Shown here: positions 45,401 through 57,400 of the stretch, one piece after another | How the letters are laid out: every line of letters begins with the position of its first letter | Numbering within the stretch: position 1 is the stretch's first letter | Source: Melieria omissa | Lineage: Eukaryota; Arthropoda; Insecta; Diptera; Ulidiidae | Assembly (NCBI GenBank): GCA_963971225.1 | Contig: OZ020269.1 | Coordinates: 19,342,921 to 19,406,920, forward strand | Length of the DNA stretch: 64,000 nucleotides | Direction of reading: 5' to 3' | The notes under the pieces: generated by a model | Databases searched by the model: none | Seen by the model: only the letters and a program-made list of their open reading frames with translations | Told to the model about the DNA's origin: nothing | Made by a program: the position numbers and the translations under genes

Positions 45401-48400
45401 CTTGAAATTGATGGTGCAGAGTCCCCATAGTATTTATCAAGCGTTTCTTTGGTTTCGGTAATGGGTTTCTTATGCAAAAGATAATGTTTTACCGCAAAAG
45501 AGGAATGAACTCTTTTTTCCATTTTATAGAAATTCACAAAGTTGTCTGCTTATAATGGCTGTCAAACACAAAGTAAATGACGCATCATGATCAAAATTTG
45601 AATGTAGCCTACTAAGATATGGTATTTGACAGTAGCACTAATGATTTAAAGTTGGGTTGGGTTAGGTTAGGTTTTTTTTTCGAGGTTAGGTTAGGTAGGA
45701 AAAGGTGTGTGCGACATGACCGCACTTCCACTCGAAGGCCAAAATGACCCATTGTGAATCCCTTGTTATGGTTTTCTGGAGCCAACTACCAGTCTCAGTC
45801 AGGAAGAAATCAGTTCGACCTCTTAATGAAGGAGAGCAGATTCGAGATTTCAATTTTCGCCGCGCAAGCCAGGTCTGTCAAGAATCTTGTGCGGTGTCGG
45901 CGATCCTGCAGAGTCAGGCAGTGGCACAGAAAGTGTTGTATCGTTTATACTTCTTCATCTTCACAGCTACGGCATTTAAAGTTACTGCGCGGGAAATTAA
46001 AAGTCACTGGCTTCACAAACTGCCCTCGTATGTATGACGCAATGCGTGACAGGGCATGCAAAATGTTGAACAAGCAGCATTGTTGACACACAAATTAAAT
46101 TTACAATGCGAGTCTGCGCAGCGGAAATGAATAAAATAAAAACGAATTATAGCGTTTATTCGTTTTTATTTTGTTTAAATGGAGAATTTGTGCGTATGTG
46201 TGTGTGTGTCTGTGGTGCTGTGGCTTACGTCAAATTTGTGCTAAGATTAGTGGAATTCAGACTGGTTTGATGTCTCCTGCTTTGTTCCCATTGACTCTCT
46301 CATGTTTTTCTAATAAAAAAAAAATCAACTCCCAAATGCCATTTAAAGGTTCCCAGTTGCGCTGGTGACAATTTGGCTTATTTGTGAATAGGGATCTTGC
46401 AAAAACGCGGGAAAAGAGTTTGTCCTTTGTATGCTGGGCAGCCTAAATTGAATTGGTTTCATGCTTCAAACTCAAGGTGCCTGATGACACATCGATTCAG
46501 TGTCAGTTGGGTCGGAAATTTTCACAAAGCAAAACCATTTAGCTATTGTATTTTTTTTAACAGCATTGTTGTGGTTGAGTTGTCAATGCTGCTACGACCA
46601 AAGCCAACAACGCAAGTAATGCTAACAATTTTATTTGCCACACATTTGCATTTTTTTGAGTTCCATTTTTTGCGCGTCCGACACCATTTAAAGGGAAATC
46701 AACGCGCGCGCAGTCTTTATGGACATTTTATTGCTTTTAGAAGCTGCTGACGTGGCTGCTTTATTTACAGCCACTGCAAGTTCAATGTTGAATTTTTGAG
46801 ATACCAACAGCTTAATGCATGTAAAAGACACACACACAGATTGAAGTTTGTGTTGAAAACACGATTCTCTCTTATGAAAGTTTGCTCGTTTAGCTTGTGT
46901 TGTTTTGTGTTATCATTGCTTCTGTAGACTGTTGTCGTATTGAGTGATATCATTTTGCATGCTCACTTGTATTTGTGCGTCTTGTCCAGCACGATACCCG
47001 CTGCCACCGAACCAACTATGCCAGTCACCACCATCCAAAGGCCAATCCAGCCGGCGTCCACCTCACTGCCAGGGAAATATTTTAGTATCACCTAAAATTT
47101 ATTTCCCCAAATAAATAAAAAAAAATAGAATAAAAAGCATTTATTGCAACAATATATATATATATATATATAGCATAGAAAATGTAGAAGAATATTAAAG
47201 AAAAATCAAAACACTGCCTTCCAATCCATCTTACCGGATTCAGTAACGTGGAAAGGGCATAGTACACGCCCACATTCATGCCGTACGATACAAGCAGCAA
47301 CATATAACTTAAATTCAGTAGTAAATTCTTAACCGATTGCGTAAATGGTTCGGTGTCGACAAATCCTACAGCAGCTGACGGTGGCGTTGGCGGCTTGTCG
47401 TAGAAGACTAACCATGAAGAAACGATTGGGCAGGATGGCAATAAGTTATTTTAGACATTGGTCAATGGGTGTTATGTAGTGTGATGTATGTATGTATGTG
47501 GACTTACAGAACAACATTAGAACCATTAGCAGAGTGCTTACTGCCGCGTAGTAGTAATACATGTACAGAAAATGACGGCCAATCTCGTCCATGTTGTCAG
47601 AGTTGGGAACCAGTAGCGGCGGCAGCACAAAAGCGAAGGCTACACCTACCTGAAATGGGAGGTTATGGTTAGGTTAGTGAGATAAGGTTCGGTTTAAAGC
47701 TGAAAAAATAATGAGTAAAACAAATTTTCTTTAAGTACAGTTAACCCTTTCGACCCCAAAGTTGCTTGAGAGCACCTTCACCTATTTGTCATCTTATAGC
47801 AAAATCTACGATTGATTTATGGGTTTAGATTAAGTACAAACCAGCAAATTAATATTTTTAGAAGTGAATTCAAAGCAAATTACAATAATTTTACTGTTAT
47901 CCTCGAAATAATTTCCAATAATTTGCACCGATATCAGGGAAAGTTTGTGATCTAATTGAAGTCTACCAATTGGGCGCGTTTGATCAAAACCCTGTTTCTT
48001 TAATAATGATGGAATCAAATCAAAAACTGATAATTTCGTATTGTTCCATAAATATTAAATAATTTTTTGTAATTCAAAAATATTGATACAAAATTGATTT
48101 AATCCGTTTGAAGCTACAATTGTTCAAAAGTAAACTAGCTCTAGAACTCTAACAAAGAGTCGTGCACACTTCTTAGGATTTGTTTCATGATTTAAAGTAA
48201 TATCGAGACTCAGGGTAAAATTCGGGGTCGAAAGGGTTAAGTTTAAAATGTTACGAGCAACAGTACAGCAACAGCAAGTTCATTGCTATGTTTAATTCTG
48301 AATGACAGTTTGTGAAAATGGTTAAAAATGAAAATGAATGAAAAATTGAAATATGTAAACAAAATTGAATAGTTTTAATTGCACTTATGGACATTAGGGT

Positions 48401-51400
48401 CTCTGATTTTTACCAGATAACTGCTAATTAATTCCAGAGCCTCGGGACCTTCTTTCGACACCGTTCGTCACAATTGAACATTGCGACTTTACCACTTTAT
48501 GGAGAATATGAAGAAATATTTGTATTTGTTTTCTGTGCAATTGGTCCAACGTTTTTTGCCTCTGTATAAGCCACGTCGCTTGTAATATTGCAGAAAGATG
48601 CTTGAATTGGCGCAAAAAGAATCATTTCAAAAAACGGCTGGCCTTCTCTCTTGCCCGATTTAACAGCGCCGGATTTTTTCTTGTGGGGCTACCTTAGTTT
48701 ATTGTGTACACCAATAAACATCAAACACTAGACTCTCCGAGGGCCAATATTCGCGAGGATATGGATGCCACAGAATAAGGAGCCCTAAAGTGAGTCACTG
48801 GAAATTGTGACCATCTTCTCGATATTGTTTACACTCATTGATCTAATAAATTCTATTGAATCAAATAAAATTTTAACCGGAGGAAATCGAAATGCAATTT
48901 TCATGTGTCAAGTACAGATGGAACACCCTGTAGTTAGAAGTCAGTTGGAGCTTAGTACTAGTGAACAAGTTTGGCTCCTTTACTGTACCAAAATTATTTA
49001 TTTCACACAGTTAAATTAATAAAGGCCAATCACCTACTGTGGCTGAACAACACAACCGATTAACGTAACCAACACAAGGTAATTAGTCTTGTGGAGGCCC
49101 AATGCTCCAGAGAGGAAAACAAAAATAATTTATATAATTTTTTGTGAGAGTTTTAGGTTTAACTGTACAGGGTGTCATAAAATTGTACGGCTTATTTTAA
49201 AAATGAATGCATATTTATTTTTATTGCATTGATAAGTGGTAAGTAATGTTTCCTGTTAGTATGAAATAAAATATCTGGCAAATGGCTCCCCAAATCTCTG
49301 AGGCTTTTGTTTGTTTTTTTTTTTTTAATTTTTGATGATATTTGGATGAATTGTGACCCTATTTGACCGAGAAACCTTTGGATCGCGAGCTTGTGGTCAA
49401 GAAATGTTTATAGTTTATTCGCAGAGCCCAGAGATTTCATAAAACAATAAGGAAAGCAATTGCTCGATCTTGGTAGTCAGTTGTTATTGATTTTTTGGGA
49501 GATGAATCTGTCGGGCAATTGTTCCTGCAATAAATCGATTGCTTTCACAATGATGGTTCCATTTGTAGATTCGAAACAAACCTAAAAATTATAAATTTGT
49601 AGAAAGTTTAAATTTGAAAGAAATAAAAAACAGAAACATTTGATCGTGCACGTTTATTGGGACTCCCTGTATATAGTATAATACTTTTTGTGAACGACTT
49701 GCTGAAACTTGTTTCCAAAAAAACTAAATTAATTTAATATTTTGAAGTAAATTTTGTGTTAGATGGTTTCTGTCCAGTAAAAATAAATGCAATTATACAA
49801 TGAAATTCATTTTAAAGAAGCAATTTTTTGAGAATAATGTACGGTTAAACAAACATTTTCATAAAAACATTAAAGTTGTAGAAAAAAATGTAGAACAGGA
49901 CCTTTTAACTGCGCTGGTCATCTTATTTAATGTATACACGTGTGTGCGTGTACGAAACTGACTGCTGCATCCTTTGCAAACTCCACTTTAACCCATTAAG
50001 CCCTGAATGGACAAAAAATCAGGCACGTTTTCAGCTTGTTTTCTTCCTTGTTAATAGTCCCGGAACAAATTTGAAAACCACCCTACCCAATGTAGAATTT
50101 AGTGCTCTTTCTGAATATGCCAATGAAATTCCGCAAAAATTAATATTTGAAAAGTTATGAACGTTTTTTCACCGAATATTGGAATTGGCTTGAAAACGTG
50201 GCATAGGATGTTCACCTATATGTACAAATAAATCGTTCAGACCTGAATTTGAGCAATTTCCCAAGTTCAAAATGGCGGTTGAACAACAAAATCTGTATCG
50301 AAACAGACATGAATTTTTTTCTTGGAATTCACTCAGTCTAGGAAAAAACTGAACTGAAATTGCTCAAACTCGGGTCAGAACGATTAATTTCTATAGGTGA
50401 ACATCCTATGCCACGTTTTCACGCAAAAAAAGCTATGGACGTAACTGATTTCCTATCGGAATTTCGGATTTAAAAAACGTTCACAACTTTTCAAATATTA
50501 ATTTTTGCGGAATTTCATTGGCATATTCGGAAAGAGCACTAAATTCTACATTGGATAGGGTGGTTTTCAAATTTTTTCCGGGACTATTAACAAGGAAGAA
50601 AACAAGCTGAAAACGTGCCTGATTTTTTGTCCATTCAGGGCTTAATTGGTTAATGAAAGCAAAACAATTCGCTTAAAGTTTAGACACACAAAGACGTCTT
50701 GGCTCATCTTAAAGCTTTAAAACTATAATAAAATTAAAATGAAGAATGCAACCCAAATTTTTTTGTTCATTTACAGCGGTTTGCGCACAAAGTGTAATCT
50801 TTTTGCGTTTACTGGTTGCCGCTGTGGCCAGTGCCAAGAAATTTTGTGTCGATGCAACATTTATTCAGTCAATTGAATATTGATAAAATTTTATGGGCTA
50901 ACAATTTGCGGACAGCTTTAGCTTTTCTCTGGTAAAATTATATACCCAAAATAATGGTTTCGTTGACTGGTGTGTTGAAATGTGCCTGTTTAGTGACAAA
51001 AGATATGATTGTTTTATATTAACGCCAAATATGAAAGCAGGATATGATTGGACAGCAGTAGGTTTGGCATTTTTATGGCCGAAATGCGAAAAATAACGAA
51101 ATAAGTAGGAAATTGCGAATGCATGTCATAAATATGCACGAAAAAATGTTTTTTATGTTTAAGTAATAAACCATTTAGGCATTGGATTGCATTATTCTCG
51201 CATGTATGAAAATTTTTAAGGGGATTTACTGAATAGGAAATTGTTTCATTAGAGAGTGTCATAAAATTCAACCAGTCAGACGGTTATCAAGTTATTCAAC
51301 AGATAGCAATTGAAATTGGTTATAAAAATTGAAAGTGGTTTTTTATTTTCGCATACGATTTGTGTCATCTGACTTTATAGCAATTGCGATGCCCTTTTTA

Positions 51401-54400
51401 GAATCTTCATTTGCACTTTTTTCTCTTTTTTTAACTTTTCGTAAATCTCGCTTCACTTTCTCCTTGAGTACACATTATTGGCTATTAGAAGATTAAAAGT
51501 AATGATGGAATTGCATTTCATTGCTCTGCACACAAATACCAACAAACGGCACTTTGTACGCATTCAAGTATTCAGCTAACTGTCATTGCAGTCTGTTGAC
51601 TTGACGCAGATTCCGTGCACGAAGCCGTGACCTGAGCAAGCGAAAGTGCAACAGCAAGTGTCACCGCTCTACGGACAGACAGACAGCATAAGTGGTTACT
51701 GGCCACTCGCACTTGGAAACTGGGCGCTGCTCAAGAACGGCGACACTGTTGGTGCTACAAGCTGCAAAAAACGCAAACAAATGAAATTCAACTGAACACT
51801 GGGCGCACACTTGAATCAATGAAAGCGGTTTGTGTGGAAAATTTATTTTGAAGTGAGCTGACGCGGTCAATTGCAATGGAACTTTGCATTGGCCGAGTAG
51901 TGCGTGACTTGATTTGGTTACTGAAATGAATGAAATGTTGTGAGCGAGAATCATTAGATGTGCCAATTGTCATCGTCATTGACTTCAGTGACATTGATTG
52001 TCCAATGATATTGAAAGTAAAAACAAAAAAATGTGCTCAGCGAACTGTTCTCAATGCTTTAGAATAGAATAGAATAGAATAGAATAGAATAGAATAGAAT
52101 AGAATAGAATAGAATAGAATAGAATCGAATAGAATAGAATAGAATAGAATAGAATAGAATAGAATAGAATAGAATAGAATAGAATAGAATAGAATAGAAT
52201 AGAATAGAATAGAATAGAATAGAATAGAATAGAATAGAATAGAATTTGATGGGGTTTGCTGCACTGAGACCAGAGAACATCTTCTAGACCCATCGACCTA
52301 GTAAAGCTTTGTAACTGACGGGGGTTTAGGTGCTTCATGTTCTCTTCTGTAAACCAAAACTGTCTCAGGTAACGCAACCTACAACGACATGTCGCATCGC
52401 AGTGTAATATAAATTGTTTGGGGTCCGCAGAGTCTTTAGACGCTAACTTGTTCTAGCTCGATTGTATGCAAACGTTTCCTTAGTCTGCAGTGCCTAGTTA
52501 GAAGACCGATGACCTGTCAAGCTGGTTTTTCCTTTCTTTAAAGTATTTTTCACTCCACTTGGGGTTATAGCCTTTAATAAAGATTTTCGACTAGACCAGT
52601 ATTCTGAGTTCCTGGTTTTCTCCTCAAGTCTTAGTGACTCCACTACGATATTTAGCTAACCCACATTCAACTGAACTGCATGCAAATCAGTTCAGCAGTC
52701 AGTCAAATTAGTGTAGCATGGACTAGAAAAACTTTAAGCAAAATTGCTTAAGAAAAAACAAGAAACTTTCACTATTCTTTTAAAGTGTTTTCAGCAAAAA
52801 GTTGCAGTATGCATTACTACATAGTTGCCAAACGATTTTTCTTTGCCACGCAACTGCTGCCTGGCATTATTGCTGATTGTGGTCGTACGATTTGACTTTA
52901 TGTAAATTTTCTGTTGGTCTCTGAATAATGCAAATGGTGTGCAATGAATCAAAAGCCTGAAAGATATGCTGCATTTGTTCACAATTGCATTATTTTCATG
53001 ATTTCCTCTACACAAATACAAACACTGAGCAAATATACATGCACACATATGTACATAAAGTATATGCATATGTCAATTTATATACATACATACATTTAAG
53101 TATAGGCATAACACATTCTCGTGCAGAGAAGGCGGCTTTCACACAAAAGCCGCCTTGTGGCAGTAAATGCCAGCATATCAACGTGTCGTATGAGTGACAT
53201 TTTTCGCATTGAACGTGAACAGAGTAAAGAAATGGCTTTACAGTTGCTGCATTGCACAGTTGTGGGTGTTACCACCAAATTGAACTGAAAGAGACGTGCA
53301 TCAATAAAAAAAGTTATAAGTTATATATGGCCTTGACTTTATTACAAGTATGGGCTCTATTGGAGACACTGTGGATGTGTGTTTGGTGTATTGGAAATGA
53401 TTAAAGGAAGAATATTAGTCTTTCATTAGTATTAACTATACAAAGACTAGCAAAATCTGAACAGATTACTAAAGTGTAATTTCTGTCTGTTCGGTAAAAT
53501 GCATTTGTCAATAAAAGGACAATCACATCCTGATGTTGAAAAGGCGACAATTGACCTTTTGAACACGAAGTATACAGATGACCTCAAAAAATTATTCGAT
53601 GATCTAATTGATCGTGCAAAACGTTGTATCAAAGCACAAGGAGGCTATTTGGAATAAAATGAATGAATTTTCAAAAAAATATTTGTTGTTTTGTTTGTTC
53701 AATTAGTCTCTATGTATATATGAAAGTCTATATTAGTCTAATATATGAAAGAAGTTTTGTTTTAAGTCTACTTCGGAAAGTTTTTCGGCTTCCCACGGAT
53801 TTAATCTTTTCTTAATAATTTCACTTCCTGAGCTAGTGCACTACTCCTTTTTAAGTTCGATTTCAGAAAGCGTAAAAACAATTTCAGAAACCGTAAGTAT
53901 CTGAAATTGAATTTACGCTTTCTCAAATTGCTTTTACGGTTTCTGAAATTAAATTTATATTTCTGAAATTGCTTTCACGGTTTCTGAAACTGGCGTAAGC
54001 TTTTTGGAATTTGCTTTTACGCTTTTTGAAATTAAAGTTATATTTCTGAAATTGAATTTACGCTTTCTGAAATTGAATTTATATATCTGAAATTGAATTT
54101 ACGGCTTCCGAAATTGCTTTTACGGTTTCTGAAATTGAATTTACGCTTTCTGGAATTGCTTTTACGCTTTCTGAAATTGCTTTTACGCTTTCTGAAATTA
54201 AATTTATATTTCTGAAATTGAATTTACGGCTTCCGAAATTGAATTTACGGTTTCTAGAATTGAATTTACGCTTTCTGAAACTGCTTTTACGGTTTCTGAA
54301 ATTGAATTTACGCTTTTTGAAATTGCTTTTACGCTTTCTGAAACTAAAGGTATATTTCTGAAATTGAATTTACGCTTTCTGAAACTAAATTTATATTTCT

Positions 54401-57400
54401 GAAATTGAATTTACGCTTTCTGAAATTAAATTTATATTTCTGAAATTGAATTTACGCTTTCTGAAATTGCTTTCACGGTTTCTGAAATTTAATTTACGCT
54501 TTTTGAAATTGCTGTTACGCTTTCTGAAATTGCTTTTACGTTTTCTGAAACTAAATGTATATTTCTGAAATTGAATTTACGCTTTCTGAAACTAAATTTA
54601 TATTTCTGAAATTTAATTTACGGTTTCTGAAATTAAATATGATATATATTTCTGAAATTGAATTTACGCTTTCTGAAATTGCTTTTACGGTTTCTGAAAT
54701 TGCTTTTACGCTTTCTGAAATTAAATTTATATTTCCGAAATTGAATTTACGCTTTCTGAAACTGCTTTTACGGTTTCTGAAATTGAATTTACGCTTTTTG
54801 AAATTGCTGTTACGCTTTCTGAAATTGCTTTTACGTTTTCGGAAACTAAATGTATATTTCTGAAATTGAATTTACGCTTTCTGAAACTAAATTTATATTT
54901 CTGAAATTGAATTTACGGTTTCTGAAATTAAATTTATATTTCTGAAATTGAATTTACGCTTTCTGAAACTGCTTTTACGGTTTCTGAAATTGAATTTACG
55001 CTTTTTGAAATTGCTTTTACGCTTTCTGAAATTGAATTTACGCTTTCTGAAACTAAATTTATATTTCTGAAATTGAATTTACGCTTTCTCAAATTGCTTT
55101 TACGGTTTCTGAAATTCCTTTCACGCTTTCTGAAATTAAATTTATATTTCTGAAATTGAATTTACGGTTTCTGAAATTGAATTTACGCTTTCTGAAATTA
55201 AATTTATATTTCTGAAATTGAATTTACGCTTTCTGAAATTGCTTTCAGGGTTTCTGAAATTGAATTTACGCTTTTTGAAATTGCTGTTACGCTTTCTGAA
55301 ATTGCTTTTACGGTTTCTGAAATTGCTTTTACGCTTTCTGAAATTAAATTTATATTTCCGAAATTGAATTTACGCTTTCTGAAATTGCTTTTACGGTTTC
55401 TGAAATTCCTTTTACGCTTTCTGAAATTAAATTTATATTTCTGAAATTGAATTTACGGTTTCTGAAATTGAATTTACGCTTTCTGAAATTGCTTTTACGC
55501 TTTCTGAAATTAAATTTATATTTCTGAAATTGAATTTACGCTTTCTGAAATTGCTTTCACGGTTTCTGAAATTGAATTTACGCTTTTTGAAATTGCTGTT
55601 ACGCTTTCTGAAATTGCTTTTACGTTTTCTGAAACTAAATGTATATTTCTGAAATTGAATTTACGCTTTCTGAAACTAAATTTATATTTCTGAAATTGAA
55701 TTTACGGGTTCTGAAATTAAATATGATATATATTTCTGAAATTGAATTTACGCTTTCTGAAATTGCTTTTACGGTTTCTGAAATTGCTTTTACGCTTTAA
55801 ATTTATATTTCCGAAATTGAATTTACGCTTTCTGAAACTGCTTTTACGGTTTCTGAAATTGAATTTACGCTTTTTGAAATTGCTGTTACGCTTTCTGAAA
55901 TTGCTTTTACGTTTTCTGAAACTAAATGTATATTTCTGAAATTGAATTTACGCTTTCTGAAACTAAATTTATATTTCTGAAATTGAATTTACGCTTTCTG
56001 AAACTAAATTTATATTTCTGAAATTGAAGTTACGCTTTCTGAAATTGAAATTATATTTCTGAAATTGCTTTTACGCTTTCTGAAATTGAATCTATATTTC
56101 TGAAATTGAATTTACGCTTTCTGAAACTGCTTTTACGGTTTCTGAAATTGAATTTACGCTTTTTGAAATTGCTTGTACGCTTTCTCAAACTAAATGTATA
56201 TTTCTGAAATTGCTTTTACGCTTTCGGAAATTGCTTTTACGGTTTCTGAAATTGCTTTTACGCTTTCTGAAATTGTTTTTACGCTTTCTGAAATAGAACT
56301 TGAAAAGGTGTAAAAAACTGGTGTGTTAAAATTGAAAATTAATAAATAAAAAATAATTTTAAAGTAGAAAAATAAATTTGTGTTCATGGGCCCACAAAGT
56401 TCTAATGAAAAACTTTACTTTTCATAACAAAATTGCCAGCCACAGTAGCAGCCTGTAAGTTTAAACAAACCGTAAACATTTCAATTTTCTCCTCATGCAT
56501 TTCTCGTCCAGTGTCGCACAATATTTCGTACATAGTGTGTCGTTTCATGTGGCAGCACACAGCTTCGTGCATTCGTGTGCGAAAGGATGCTGCTCTATTT
56601 AATTTATTCATGCGAAAATTTTGTGGCACAGACATTGAAGCCATGAATATTCGTATAAACAATTTACTTAATGGGATATGAATGCAATTTTCTATTTTTC
56701 GTTTAAGTGAAATCATTTTGTTAGAACTTGTTAAGGCGTATAAATAAATAAACAAATAAAATAAATATGTAATAAATAAGCATACAAATACAAATAGATA
56801 TTATTATAAAAATTACATAACCAAAACTCACTTAAACTTTGACGTACTTATTTGTTAGCCAGAGATAATCTTTTGAAGTCTCTGCATTATGGGAACCACG
56901 AGGCGTATGAGTGATAATTGAATATAATAGAGTTTTGTAACAAAAAGGTGCAAAGCCGCTTTTAAAAGCTTTCTCACACAAAACCTTATATTATTTTGAT
57001 GCTCATCTCAATAAATATTCAATATGACGAGCAAAAACTCATCATCCATTTAAATAATTGGACTAAAGTATCTTGAAGTTAGCTTTTAGTTCAACGATTA
57101 TAAACCAAAAGTATGTATTGATGTTACAGTTTTTCATTGCAAGCATGCATACAAAATAATTAATTAAATATGTTAGACTTGTTCCTTTTTCGCCCCAGGC
57201 ACAAAGTGCTTTAGAACCCAATACCACAGTCGCACGCATGAACGCTCCTGACCACATAAACTTTTCAATATGTTTCGAAACGGCATTCAATGCCTTCAAT
57301 GTGCAGCACTAAAGCACTGAAAATTGCACCCTTGAGACTGAAGCTACAACAATAACAAAAGTAAGTATTACATGTACATAGAATATAAGCAGCTATAAAG

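Noticed and set aside
52037..52377. FYSIL pentapeptide ORFs on the minus strand
   Set aside because: Translation of the AGAAT microsatellite.
53850..56305. CRISPR-like array
   Set aside because: The 21-bp units have no unique spacers and this is an insect intron; it is a minisatellite.
54555..56387. Repeat-coded ORFs (FLKLNLR and ISESVKA heptads)
   Set aside because: They arise because 21 bp is a multiple of three; there is no start context or conserved frame along the whole array.
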